Counted from the stretch's first letter, positions 35,975 to 44,304 are shown. The stretch is DNA of 64,000 bases from Photobacterium aphoticum (GCF_001029435.1 NZ_LDOV01000025.1:1-64000); one strand, 5' to 3'. The notes: generated by a model not told the origin, from the sequence alone. Numbers and translations are program-made.

Positions 35975-36124
35975 AACATCATGCACGAATAATCGAGATA
36001 TCTATCTCTATATTCTCCTATCTTTACATTTTTGAACCCTCGGTACACATGACACTTCCTCTTTACTAACTTGAGGTGGATAATCGTGTGCGATCCCTCT
36101 TTTAATCTATTCAAACCCACAAAT

Positions 36125-36496
36125 TTAGTGGCCTTCTTTGCCGTCATCGAAGGGATCCAGTTCATAAGAGAGTTGTGTCAGTTGAATTGCCAATTCATCG
36201 CTAATGCAGGAATGGGGAACGTGTCTAGGTAGGATCGAGTCTAATTTCAATGCTTGATAATCTGGGTGTTCTGACAGCGTCTTTAAGTATCGGTTAAGTA
36301 ACTCTTCTGGTGTTGAGGAGCGCTGTAGCTGCTTTTTGATATTTTGTGCAAGCTTGCGAATATCGTTTTTGTCGGTTTCTTGAAAGTCATCATTATCATT
36401 TAGTTCTTCATAAATTACATCGGCAAACTGACGATGGCTCCAGCCTAAGGTGTCTAACGCTTTTTGAATTTGCTGTTGTTTATCCCTTGTCCCCAT
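36125..36496 (-). CDS. Putative helix-turn-helix protein of the small-gene module
   Basis: A 123-residue charged soluble protein. Its N-terminal half (TRDKQQQIQKALDTLGWSHR...QFADVIYEEL) looks like a helix-turn-helix used for phage-repressor-like DNA binding. The central part is Asp/Lys-rich and the C-terminus is acidic (DPFDDGKEGH). I recall similar proteins of unknown function in accessory regions of gammaproteobacteria, but I cannot name a family. The gene is divergent from the 48-residue protein gene with a dyad between them, consistent with local repression. GGGAGTGGGGACAA precedes the start. Confidence 0.65.
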   Translation of the reverse strand: MGTRDKQQQIQKALDTLGWSHRQFADVIYEELNDNDDFQETDKNDIRKLAQNIKKQLQRSSTPEELLNRYLKTLSEHPDYQALKLDSILPRHVPHSCISDELAIQLTQLSYELDPFDDGKEGH

Positions 36497-36523
36497 TTGT
36501 CCCCACTCCCTGAGTTAATATTA

Positions 36524-36542
36524 CTTCGTCTTAGCGAAGACG
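36524..36542. promoter_or_regulatory. Dyad between divergent genes of the small-gene module
   Basis: Two overlapping inverted repeats, CTTCG-N6-CGAAG and CGTCTT-AGCG-AAGACG, lie in the 77 bases between the putative DNA-binding protein and the 48-residue protein. AATTA/TTAAT flanks add to the symmetry. A likely operator for the divergent regulator. Confidence 0.5.
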
Positions 36543-36573
36543 CATTAATTACGATATTTTTAAGGATAAAATT

Positions 36574-36720
36574 ATGTCTAAATCAGGTCAGAAAATGACC
36601 CCTGAAGCCGCTGCTCAAATTCAATCAAGTGAAGCGAAACATCACGGTGGCAAAGTAGCTAAAGACTCATTTTCAGCGCGTGTTCAACGTGCAGCAGAAA
36701 AAAATCAAAAAAATAAATAG
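36574..36720 (+). CDS. Small basic protein (48 aa), seed-maturation-like repeat
   Basis: A 48-residue Lys-rich protein: MSKSGQKMTPEAAAQIQSSE, then AKHHGGKVAKDSFSARVQRA, ending EKNQKNK. AAGGATAAAATT precedes the ATG. The pattern TPEAAAxIQSxxAKxxGGxVxKxSFxARxQxAA is reminiscent of plant seed-maturation/LEA-type repeats and of small stress proteins carrying KGG-like motifs, and I recall near relatives in accessory islands of Proteobacteria. It is expected to be soluble and perhaps disordered. The next gene starts 10 bases after its stop, so both are on one transcript. Function unknown. Confidence 0.75.
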   Translation: MSKSGQKMTPEAAAQIQSSEAKHHGGKVAKDSFSARVQRAAEKNQKNK

Positions 36721-36730
36721 GAGATACCAC

Positions 36731-36826
36731 ATGACTAAGCCAGCACCGTCACCAAACCCTAACTACCCGAGTAAGAATCCAGGGATGCCTTCAGGGAAAG
36801 GGCGGGGTAATACCCCTAAAAAGTAA
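36731..36826 (+). CDS. 31-residue Pro/Asn/Gly-rich small protein
   Basis: A 31-residue peptide (MTKPAPSPNPNYPSKNPGMP then SGKGRGNTPKK) with no hydrophobic segment and a Pro/Asn/Ser/Gly/Lys composition. It would be dismissed as noise but for its own strong ribosome site (TAGGAGATACCAC), tight spacing behind the 48-residue gene, and a terminator directly after it. The PNPNYPSxxxGxPSGxGRGNxPxK pattern is familiar to me from small genes in other accessory regions, usually beside a partner like the 48-residue protein. Function unknown. Confidence 0.65.
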   Translation: MTKPAPSPNPNYPSKNPGMPSGKGRGNTPKK

Positions 36827-36836
36827 TTGTTATTAT

Positions 36837-36862
36837 GTGGTGGCCTGACGGCCGCCACTTTT
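36837..36862 (+). terminator. Terminator of the two small genes
   Basis: The stem GTGGTGGCC / GGCCGCCAC (one wobble) with loop TGAC is followed by TTTTCTATTT. It abuts the stop of the convergent zinc-ribbon gene. Confidence 0.75.
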
Positions 36863-37261
36863 CTATTTGCATGTTTTTGCTTTTTGTCTGAATACCGCTA
36901 AGAAAGGCCCTTGATCATCGTTAAATGAAGAGTAAGGCACAACTTCCATGGTTTTTTCTAAGCTACATAAACAGATCTCGCGTTTGTTCTCATACCGACT
37001 GACAGCAATCAAATTTTTGGCTGAATTTAGGCAAGTATCAACAATGGCGTATTCAACATTCAATGGGTATCTAGTCTCATCCCATGCAGTATTTACCTTA
37101 TACCCCCCGAAAGCGCCGATAGCGAGTGCGGTAGTTGCTGATATGAATTTTCGTTCACTAAATTTTTTCCCTTTAAAGCTCTTATCACATTCCTTGCAGC
37201 TAATGTGATCTGCAAATGCGATGTTATTGTTTACATTGCAATGCGGACACGTAATTTCCAT
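36863..37261 (-). CDS. Zinc-ribbon membrane protein of unknown function
   Basis: A 132-residue protein. An N-terminal zinc ribbon, CPHC (residues 5-8) and CKEC (22-25), is followed by a basic stretch and one transmembrane helix (ISATTALAIGAFGGYKV, about 40-56). The outer part has conserved-looking aromatic and Cys positions (YPLNVEYAIVDTCLNSA, REICLCSLEKTMEVVPYSSF, and a final CK), suggesting disulfides in the periplasm. I recall similar single-TM zinc-ribbon proteins of unknown role in enterobacterial accessory loci. The gene is convergent with the small-protein operon and shares its terminator. Confidence 0.72.
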   Translation of the reverse strand: MEITCPHCNVNNNIAFADHISCKECDKSFKGKKFSERKFISATTALAIGAFGGYKVNTAWDETRYPLNVEYAIVDTCLNSAKNLIAVSRYENKREICLCSLEKTMEVVPYSSFNDDQGPFLAVFRQKAKTCK

Positions 37262-37469
37262 ATTTACCTACTAGCTATATTATTCTGAGCTATGTGCAAT
37301 TGAGTTCTCATTTTCACTGTGTATTAAACCATAAAGTCAGAATAACTTTCACTGTGTCGTTATAATATTTACTGCTGTATTTTTCTGTATGTCACGTATA
37401 ATATTCCTTCACCTCCCCTCTTTTTTACAATTTCTTTTTGGCTTCATTCGACGTTTATCTTACGGGTGT

Positions 37470-37490
37470 TAATCATGGGAGTCATGATTA
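37470..37490. repeat. REP-like palindrome
   Basis: TAATCATG-GGAGT-CATGATTA is a perfect 8-bp stem with a 5-base loop, related to two sequences near the RAYT gene at 43.5 kb. The remainder of 37262-37670 holds no other feature that I can identify. Confidence 0.6.
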
Positions 37491-37670
37491 GGCGCGCGAC
37501 GATTAAGTGACTGATTGGGTGATTGCGTAAATTATCGTTTCATCTCGTTAACCGCCTCGCAGTGTTACTTCTTCGTAAGGTTTCGCTTTTAAGTAATATA
37601 TTGAGCGCCAGCCACGTTGCATGTGTGTTGGTTGAGCGGGTAGGGAAATCATATAAAAGGGATGTTAGGT

Positions 37671-38294
37671 ATGAGCAATGTGAACAGGGTGCAGCACATT
37701 AATATTAATCGGTTTGAAATAAAGTCTGCCGATACGGATGATCCCGTCTCAAAACGCATTAGCTGGAATCCATTGGCGCTAGGTGGGTGTAAATACAAGG
37801 CTCAAACGATGACGGTGTTGGGCGATACAATAGAAATCAAAGAAAGCACATCCTCAAAGTTAATGTTAGCGGTTTTTTGGATCACGGGTTTGGTGCTCTG
37901 TTACTTTGCGAGTCAGAGTGATTTTGAGGGATGGTGGATAACGATGTTTATCGGTGTTGTCTTTACTGTGGTGGGCTTAGCGGCAACATTTTTATTTTTC
38001 GAAACGTTGACGTTTGATAAGGCACAAGGCGTGTATTTTCGAGGGCAGTATGAGCCGGAAAAGACATTCGTGAATCGGCAAAAACAAGGACGGTTGGCGG
38101 ATATTTATGCGTTACAGATCCTTAGCGAACATCTTCATTCTGGTGTCTCACCTTTTATTAGTTATGAGCTTAATCTGGTTTTTGAAAATGGCGAGCGCCT
38201 TAATGTCATGGATCATGGCGACCTAAGTGCGTTGGAAGATTCAGCCATGCGTTTAGCAGAACTTATCCATGTTCCTATCTGGAAAGCGTATTAA
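37671..38294 (+). CDS. Paralogous two-TM membrane protein, copy A
   Basis: A 207-residue protein of unknown function. A soluble N-terminal part (HININRFEIKSADTDDPVSKRISWNPL) is followed by two transmembrane helices in a tight hairpin (about residues 63-80 and 87-110) and a C-terminal cytoplasmic part with LTFDKAQGVYFRG, RQKQGRLADIYALQ, SYELNLVFENGERLNVMDHG, ending IPVWKAY-like (VPIWKAY). The shape resembles PH-like membrane proteins that display a short beta domain after a hairpin. The start at 37671 is chosen because AAAGGG then lies about 10 bases upstream, as in copy B. A close paralogue follows 100 bases later. Confidence 0.75.
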   Translation: MSNVNRVQHININRFEIKSADTDDPVSKRISWNPLALGGCKYKAQTMTVLGDTIEIKESTSSKLMLAVFWITGLVLCYFASQSDFEGWWITMFIGVVFTVVGLAATFLFFETLTFDKAQGVYFRGQYEPEKTFVNRQKQGRLADIYALQILSEHLHSGVSPFISYELNLVFENGERLNVMDHGDLSALEDSAMRLAELIHVPIWKAY

Positions 38295-38395
38295 TTAGCA
38301 TTCGATACGTGAGATAAGGCACATATTGATTACCAAACACGTTATATACGCATTGATTTAAGGTGTGAGTGTCAAATAAAAGGGATGTTAGAAAT

Positions 38396-39013
38396 ATGAA
38401 TAGTACGCAGCACATTACGATTAATCAGTTTGAACTACAGCTTGCAGATACGGATGATCCCGTCGCCAATCGGATTAGCTGGCATCCGATGAAAAAAGGT
38501 GGGAGTAATATCAAGACACAATCGATGATCGTGTCGGGAGATAATATACGCATTGAGTCAAGTTTGCGTATTAAGCTATTTTTTGCGGTTTTCTGGGTCA
38601 CGGGTTTTATGCTCCTTTATGCTGGTACTCAGGTTTATTCGGCAAGTGGCGCCTTCTATTTTATGGGGATTTGTTTTAGTGCAATGGGCTTAGGTGGCGC
38701 CTATTTCTTTACGAGAACGGTGACGTTTGATAAGACGCAGGGCGTGTACTTTAGAGGATGGCAAGGCCAAGAGATAACATGTGTTGACCGACAAAAGCAA
38801 GGTCAATTGGCTGATATTTATGCGTTACAGACCATTAGCGAGTGTGTTCGGTCGGGAGAGGATTCCTCAACGTTTATCAGTTATGAGCTTAACTTGGTCT
38901 TTGAAAATGGCGAGCGTGTCAATGTTATGGATCACGGCAACCAAAGTGCATTTGAGGATGCGGCCATGTCGTTGGCCGAATTTCTTGATGTGTCTATCTG
39001 GAAAGCGTATTGA
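38396..39013 (+). CDS. Paralogous two-TM membrane protein, copy B
   Basis: A 205-residue paralogue of the preceding gene with the same plan: HITINQFELQLADTDDPVANRISWHP, a transmembrane hairpin, VTFDKTQGVYFRGW, RQKQGQLADIYALQTISE, YELNLVFENGERVNVMDHG and a terminal SIWKAY. The most conserved parts are the C-terminal cytoplasmic segments; the helices have drifted. The ribosome site and leader (AAAAGGGATGTTAG) are also repeated, so the duplication included the translation signals. I use ATG 38396; a GTG at 38369 is less likely. No family was recognised, and no partner enzyme or toxin domain is visible. Confidence 0.75.
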   Translation: MNSTQHITINQFELQLADTDDPVANRISWHPMKKGGSNIKTQSMIVSGDNIRIESSLRIKLFFAVFWVTGFMLLYAGTQVYSASGAFYFMGICFSAMGLGGAYFFTRTVTFDKTQGVYFRGWQGQEITCVDRQKQGQLADIYALQTISECVRSGEDSSTFISYELNLVFENGERVNVMDHGNQSAFEDAAMSLAEFLDVSIWKAY

Positions 39014-39312
39014 TAGGCACTCAATCATCAAGGCTGCCATATAAATAACCAAGGTTCCTACATTTCAGATCCCTATACATTATGATAGTGCTTAGGCTTC
39101 CTTTTACAGGCATGTATCAGGAAGCTTTCTGTATCAAGGCTATCGGTAAAATCACGCGTCATCCCTCCTTGTCATCACTCTTGCTTCCCTCCCGCTGACT
39201 GCTGCTTTTCGGCTAAACATGCTTTTTATCTTACAGGTGTAAAGTAAACGCACCAGTTTCGCGGTTGCGCATTTCTGCTAAGTCGTTGTTCGTAGTGTGA
39301 GCTGGATCTACT

Positions 39313-39327
39313 ATTTGTGCGACAAAT
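39313..39327. promoter_or_regulatory. Palindrome upstream of emrA
   Basis: ATTTGT-GCG-ACAAAT lies about 70 bases before the emrA start and could be an operator. No regulator gene is adjacent. Apart from this, 39014-39398 shows nothing recognisable; the emrA start lacks a clear Shine-Dalgarno. Confidence 0.35.
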
Positions 39328-39398
39328 TGTAACTGAATGTTTCTGCGCAAATCTTAAACGCCCGCGATAGAGGCGATATATCAAGTTGGTTTCCTATA

Positions 39399-40484
39399 AT
39401 GAGTGAAAAAGCCGCACCTTCCCATTTTGTTCGTAATCTCTTCATTACGCTGATTGCCGCCGCGATCCTTGCCGCAGCCGGCTACTTCTATGTTGAGCAT
39501 CAAAAGAACTACCCAAGCACCGATGATGCGTATGTCCACGCGAATATTATCTATATTGCGCCACAAGTTAGCGGCAAAGTGCTCAGTGTTAACGTGTCCA
39601 ATTACCAGCCTGTGAACAAAGGGGATTTGCTGTATCAAATTGATCCGGCGCCTTTTCAGGCTCAGTTAGATGAAGCACGTGCCGCTTACGAGATGGCGAT
39701 TCAAAGTAATGCGGCCAGCGATGATGCGATTCTGGCTGCCAGTGCCAACGTTAACAGTGCGGTTGCTTTGCTGGCGGATGCCCAATCAACCTATCACCGC
39801 ATTAATGAGTTGGTGAATAAGCAGTTACTACCGGCACAACAACGTGATGATGCCAAAGCCAAACTGTCAAACGCGGAAGAAAATGTGATTGCCGCGCGTG
39901 CGAAAATGTCACAGTTGATCAAAGCGCAGGGTGCACAAGGTACAGCGGCACCGGAAGTGAAAAAAGCGGCGGCGGCGTTAAGCCAGGCAACGCTATCGCT
40001 GTCTTATACCAATATTTTTGCGCCAGTAAGTGGTCACTTAGGCAGCTTGAGTGCACATGCGGGTAGCATCGTTTCTCCGGGTCAGGCGTTGGTGCCGTTA
40101 GTGGCAGATCATACTTACTGGGTGCAAGCAAACTACAAAGAGACCCAACTGGAGCGCATTACCACAGGTATGCCGGCGACCATTACGTTGGATCTGTACC
40201 CGAATGCGCAATACCACGGCCTTGTACAATCGATTTCTCCGGCAAGTGGCTCGTCTTTCTCGCTATTGCCACCAGAGAATGCGACAGGTAACTGGGTGAA
40301 AGTGCCACAACGTTTCCCTCTGTACATTCAATTGACTGATGAAACGGCGCATCCTGATTTTCCACTGCGTGTTGGCGCGAGTGCGACAGTGACTATCGAC
40401 ACGGTGAGTGGTCCCGTAACAGCAAGCACAGCGAACAGCCACACTACACAGCCAAGCCCACAATCTAGCCAGCAAGAGCAGTAA
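39399..40484 (+). CDS. emrA: EmrA-like membrane fusion protein
   Basis: HlyD-family adaptor of an MFS-driven tripartite exporter, 361 residues. One N-terminal transmembrane helix (LFITLIAAAILAAAGYFYV, about 13-31) anchors it to the inner membrane. It then has the family motif STDDAYVHANIIYIAPQVSG, a coiled-coil hairpin (about 80-190), the second lipoyl half (SYTNIFAPVSGHLG) and a beta-barrel region ending in a Ser/Thr/Gln-rich tail. It couples the downstream MFS pump to an outer-membrane channel such as TolC. The stop is one base before the emrB start. Confidence 0.9.
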   Translation: MSEKAAPSHFVRNLFITLIAAAILAAAGYFYVEHQKNYPSTDDAYVHANIIYIAPQVSGKVLSVNVSNYQPVNKGDLLYQIDPAPFQAQLDEARAAYEMAIQSNAASDDAILAASANVNSAVALLADAQSTYHRINELVNKQLLPAQQRDDAKAKLSNAEENVIAARAKMSQLIKAQGAQGTAAPEVKKAAAALSQATLSLSYTNIFAPVSGHLGSLSAHAGSIVSPGQALVPLVADHTYWVQANYKETQLERITTGMPATITLDLYPNAQYHGLVQSISPASGSSFSLLPPENATGNWVKVPQRFPLYIQLTDETAHPDFPLRVGASATVTIDTVSGPVTASTANSHTTQPSPQSSQQEQ

Positions 40485-40485
40485 T

Positions 40486-42027
40486 ATGGCGGAGTTAGCG
40501 AAAGTAGACGCTGCCGACGAGGATGACGCCAACGTATTGAGTGAGGGCGCGCGCAAGTTAATTACGCTTGCGGTGATGCTCTCTGCCATCATGGTGCTGC
40601 TCGATATGACCATCGCCAACGTTGCGTTACCCCACATGATGGGGGCGCTTGGGGTGACGTCAGATCAAGTGACGTGGGTGTTGACCTCGTACTCCATGGC
40701 AGAGGCGATATTCATTCCGTTGGCGAGCTTTTTGGCGCTGAAATTTGGCATTCGCCGTCTGTTGCTGATTTCAGTTGGCGGCTTTGTCATTACCTCGGCG
40801 CTGTGTGGTCAGGCCGATGGCATTGCAGAAATGGTGACGTTCCGGATCATGCAGGGGGCATTTGGCGCCTCGGTGATCCCGCTGTCTCAGTCGATCATGG
40901 TGCAGATCTATCCGGCCAGTCAGCGTGGTAAAGCGATGGCGCTATTTAGTGTCGGTGTACTACTGGGCCCGATCTTGGGGCCAACGCTGGGCGGGATCAT
41001 CACGGAAAATATGGACTGGCGTTGGATCTTCTACGTCAATATGCCAATTGGTGCGATCTGTCTGAGCCTGCTGTATTTCTTCGTCAAACTGGATGGACGC
41101 GGTGAGAGCAAGCTCGATTGGCCATTGGTTATCGCTATGAGTATCGGCATTGGCTTGCTGCAAATGGTGCTCGACAGAGGCAACGAGGAGTCGTGGTTCC
41201 AATCTAATGAGATCCTGCTAGCGGCGATCATCAGTGGTATTGCGATCCTGTTCTTTGTAGGGCGTTCGATCAAAACCAAAGGCGATATTGCGCCCGTTTG
41301 GTTGCTACGCGATCGCAACTTAGCTATGTCGAGTATCGTGATGGCGGGGTTCTCGATGGGGATGTTTGGCATCACCCAGTTACAGCCGATGATGCTGGAG
41401 CAGTTGCTCAACTATCCGGTTGAAATGACCGGCTTCATGATGGCACCGCGCGGGTTCACCTCGGCCATTGTGTTGCTCGCGCTAGCCCGTTACATGGACC
41501 GAATCGATGCACGTTTGTTGATCGTGATTGGTTTGTCGTTGAACGCCATCGGCACCTACTTGATGATGCAATACTCGCTCGACATCAATACCTATTGGGT
41601 GTTGATGCCAAGTATCATTCAAGGGGCAGGAATGGGGTTGGTGTTTGCGCCGTTAAGCCAGTTAGCGTACGCCACATTAGCGCCGAAAGACACCATCGGC
41701 GGGGCGGTGATCTTCAATTTGTGCCGCACCATTGGGGGATCGTTCGGTATTTCGATTGTGAATACCTACTTCTCTCGCACGCAACAACGCGAGTGGCATG
41801 AATTGGGTGGGGCGCTGTCACCGACCAATCCGGTATTGCAGCAAGCAGCTCACGCTCAGGGTACAAGCATCACGGATCCGTCATTTTTGGCACCGATCCA
41901 AAATTTGTTGCACCAGCAGTCAACCTTGACGGCCTTTGTGTACACCTTTGGTTTCTTGTTCTTCTCGTACTTGTGTTTAATTCCGCTCCTAGCGTTATTT
42001 AAACCCAAGCCAAAACTCAGTGCGTAA
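40486..42027 (+). CDS. emrB: EmrB/QacA (DHA2) family drug:proton antiporter
   Basis: MFS exporter of 513 residues with 14 predicted transmembrane helices. Motif D1/A-like sequences are evident: LDMTIANVALPHMMGALG in helix 1, the loop FGIRRLLLISV after helix 2, RIMQGAFGASVIPLSQSIM in helix 4 and motif C GVLLGPILGPTLGG in helix 5. With EmrA it should expel hydrophobic drugs or bile-like compounds through TolC. The gene begins one base after emrA, forming a two-gene operon. No MarR-family EmrR is next to it; the MarR gene at 44.5 kb lies closer to the second RND pump. No convincing terminator is seen before the RAYT gene. Confidence 0.92.
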   Translation: MAELAKVDAADEDDANVLSEGARKLITLAVMLSAIMVLLDMTIANVALPHMMGALGVTSDQVTWVLTSYSMAEAIFIPLASFLALKFGIRRLLLISVGGFVITSALCGQADGIAEMVTFRIMQGAFGASVIPLSQSIMVQIYPASQRGKAMALFSVGVLLGPILGPTLGGIITENMDWRWIFYVNMPIGAICLSLLYFFVKLDGRGESKLDWPLVIAMSIGIGLLQMVLDRGNEESWFQSNEILLAAIISGIAILFFVGRSIKTKGDIAPVWLLRDRNLAMSSIVMAGFSMGMFGITQLQPMMLEQLLNYPVEMTGFMMAPRGFTSAIVLLALARYMDRIDARLLIVIGLSLNAIGTYLMMQYSLDINTYWVLMPSIIQGAGMGLVFAPLSQLAYATLAPKDTIGGAVIFNLCRTIGGSFGISIVNTYFSRTQQREWHELGGALSPTNPVLQQAAHAQGTSITDPSFLAPIQNLLHQQSTLTAFVYTFGFLFFSYLCLIPLLALFKPKPKLSA

Positions 42028-42333
42028 GCTGAATGCTGAAATCAATAACCAAATCAGAATATAGGCCTAATTCTTAAGCTGAGTACGTAAACGGTCATTG
42101 AACCTAACAGTGGGGGCATCTTGCTCCCGCTGGTATTACCTTTCTTAAACTGCTGCAATGACCTTTTCTTTAACGAGACACCCATCCTTATCTCCCACAT
42201 TTATTTCCTCTTTATCCTGACATTTTTTGCTTGGGCTCTTTCTTCTTTCTTAAATAGACACCCATACTTTTGTACTTTCTTGCCCGGTGTTCTAGGCTTC
42301 ATTTTACACGGACAGAGCAGGGAGCAATCAAGC

Positions 42334-43323
42334 ATGCCAAGGGCAAGGAAAACACAAGTCAGCTTAACTGATACGCCGTACTATCATTGCGTATCACGTT
42401 GTGTCAGACGCACCTTTCTCTGCGGTAAAGATCCGCTTACCGGGCAATGTTATGAACATCGCCGTAGCTGGATTGAACGCCGATTATTGTTTTTAGCCAA
42501 GGTGTTTGCGATTGATCTTTGTGCCTATGCGGTGATGAGTAATCACACCCATGTTGTGCTGCATGTGGATGTAGACAAAGCGAAAGGTTGGTCGCTGGAG
42601 GAGGTAATTACCCGCTGGCATCAGGTGTGCAAAGGCAATTATTTATCAAATGCTTGGATTGATGAAAACCAACGCAGTCATATGGACAAGGCGCAATTAA
42701 AGGCGGTAGCGCGTATTGCCGAAGAGTGGCGAAAACGGCTGCATGATATCAGTTGGTTTATGCGTTTGCTCAATGAGCCGATTGCCCGTAAGGCCAATGA
42801 GGAAGACGGTTGCACAGGTCGCTTTTGGGAAGGGCGATTTAAATCGCAAGCCTTACTCGATGAAGCGGCACTAGCGGCTTGTATGGCGTATGTGGATCTC
42901 AACCCTGTGCGGGCGGGTATCGCGACAACGCCAGAAACCTCGGCCTATACCAGTATCAAAAAGCGCGCAAAAGCCGCGAAGTCCAGCTATCAGCCAGCCT
43001 CGTTATTGCCATTTGTCGGGAATCCGCGCGTGAATATGCCCAAGGGCTTACCTTTTGTGTTCATGGACTATTTGTTGTTGGTCGACGAAACCGGCCGTGC
43101 CATGCGTGACGGTAAGTGGGGACGCATCTCAGACAATGCGCGGAACATTATTGCTCGCCTGGGTTTATCGGAAGAAAACTGGCTGGAATTAACGGGCCAT
43201 TTAGAGCAACACTTTTCAGGCGCAATCGGAAAAGAACATCTGCTCCGCGAGTACCATCAGCATATTGGTCAGCAGCGCACCCATGGCATTAGCACTAGCC
43301 GGCGATTACTAAACGCCGCCTGA
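42334..43323 (+). CDS. REP-associated tyrosine transposase (RAYT, Y1/HUH family)
   Basis: A 329-residue single-domain HUH nuclease of the IS200-like Y1 superfamily. The start at 42334 gives MPRARKTQVSLTDTPYYHCV, with SRCVRRTFLCG following, a typical RAYT beginning; the open frame upstream is hydrophobic noise. The metal-binding HUH site is SNHTHVVLHV, and the Tyr of MAYVDLNPVRAG is the probable nucleophile. RFWEGRFKSQALLD is a common RAYT segment. The C-terminal half is an accessory helical domain. RAYTs are single-copy domesticated transposases that process REP palindromes; REP-like sequences occur 190 bases downstream and near 37.5 kb. It is not part of an IS, as no terminal repeats were found. 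Confidence 0.88.
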   Translation: MPRARKTQVSLTDTPYYHCVSRCVRRTFLCGKDPLTGQCYEHRRSWIERRLLFLAKVFAIDLCAYAVMSNHTHVVLHVDVDKAKGWSLEEVITRWHQVCKGNYLSNAWIDENQRSHMDKAQLKAVARIAEEWRKRLHDISWFMRLLNEPIARKANEEDGCTGRFWEGRFKSQALLDEAALAACMAYVDLNPVRAGIATTPETSAYTSIKKRAKAAKSSYQPASLLPFVGNPRVNMPKGLPFVFMDYLLLVDETGRAMRDGKWGRISDNARNIIARLGLSEENWLELTGHLEQHFSGAIGKEHLLREYHQHIGQQRTHGISTSRRLLNAA

Positions 43324-43509
43324 AGTCTCTCATTCCTTCTTTCTATTTTAACTGGCCAATCGGCTAGGTTTTGTTGTGTCTGCAATTTACATAATTAAGG
43401 AAATCACTGCACTTAGCTGAACAAAAATGGCGAAATTTGGCATTTTGCTGAGACGTTGGTGCATTTGTGGGGGCGTTCTTTTGATTAAGGTGTGTTGTTA
43501 AAGGGAAGG

Positions 43510-43528
43510 AATTATGGGTGTCATGATT
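43510..43528. repeat. REP-like palindrome 1 beside RAYT
   Basis: AATTATG-GGTGT-CATGATT pairs except for one base. The same core (ATCATGGGNGTCATGAT) occurs at 37.47 kb. Confidence 0.55.
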
Positions 43529-43539
43529 AGAGGAAGGTT

Positions 43540-43562
43540 TTAATCATGGCTGTCAAGGTTAA
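43540..43562. repeat. REP-like palindrome 2 beside RAYT
   Basis: TTAATCATG-GCTGT-CAAGGTTAA is a degraded palindrome in the same orientation, 11 bases after REP 1, so the two form a direct pair typical of BIME units. The rest of 43324-43743 shows no gene; GGGAAGAGAGAAG serves the next start. Confidence 0.45.
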
Positions 43563-43743
43563 AAATTGAGTGTCTCGATAAGAAAAAGAACGTTGGCTAA
43601 CACGCATTTCGTCAAACCCACCAATCCTGCAAACTAACTTTACTCACGCTTTTTACTGAAGAAATGATACAAGGTGATGTTGGCAAACGGGTCAGCATCG
43701 TGCGGTACCGACATATTTTTATTCATGGGAAGAGAGAAGTGAC

Positions 43744-44304
43744 ATGTTAAGACGAAATCCAAGTGGCCATATGCCGACTGTCTCTGAAACGGCGTTTATT
43801 GATCCGACGGCCATTATCTGTGGCAAGGTCATCATTGAAGATAACGTGTTTATTGGTCCGTATGCGGTGATCCGTGCTGATGAAGTGAATGAGCACGGTG
43901 ACATGGAAGCGATTGTGATCAAGCGTGATACCAATATTCAGGACGGCGTGGTGATCCATTCCAAAGCGGGGATGGCGGTGACCATTGGTGAGCGTTCGTC
44001 GATTGCTCACCGTTCAATCATTCACGGCCCGTGTGTAGTGAGTGACGATGTGTTTATCGGCTTTAACTCGGTGGTGTTCAATACCACGATTGGCAAAGGC
44101 TGTGTGATCCGCCATAACTGTGTGGTGGATGGATTGGACTTGCCGGAAGGGTTCCATGTGCCACCGATGACCAATATCGGGGCGGAGTTTGATCTCAACA
44201 GTATCTCGAAAGTGCCGCCAGAATATTCCGCGTTTTCTGAATCGGTGGTGTCAGCCAACCATACCTTGGTGCGTGGCTACCGACGTATTGCGAACGAGCT
44301 GTAA
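43744..44304 (+). CDS. Gamma-carbonic-anhydrase-like hexapeptide repeat protein
   Basis: A 186-residue left-handed beta-helix protein built from hexapeptide repeats (for example AIICGKVIIEDNVFIGPYAVIRAD). Three His that match the zinc ligands of Cam-type gamma carbonic anhydrases are present: VVIHSKAG and SSIAHRSIIHG. RADE early in the sequence matches the conserved Arg/Asp pair. It resembles the CcmM/YrdA-like subgroup, many of which bind metal but lack measured activity. Expected trimeric and cytoplasmic. The C-terminal helix region (SVVSANHTLVRGYRRIANEL) is typical. No cotranscribed gene is visible. Confidence 0.85.
   Translation: MLRRNPSGHMPTVSETAFIDPTAIICGKVIIEDNVFIGPYAVIRADEVNEHGDMEAIVIKRDTNIQDGVVIHSKAGMAVTIGERSSIAHRSIIHGPCVVSDDVFIGFNSVVFNTTIGKGCVIRHNCVVDGLDLPEGFHVPPMTNIGAEFDLNSISKVPPEYSAFSESVVSANHTLVRGYRRIANEL

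Noticed and set aside
35971..36165. 64-codon minus-strand frame, possible toxin partner of the 68-residue protein
   Set aside because: Antisense orientation and overlap with two genes; no toxin motif.
34630..39400. Integrative island with attachment sites at ffs
   Set aside because: No direct repeat of the ffs end was found downstream and no integrase is present, so only an accessory stretch is claimed.
42121..42333. Hydrophobic N-terminal extension of the RAYT frame
   Set aside because: The family begins at MPRARKTQ; upstream sequence is AT-rich intergenic DNA open by chance.
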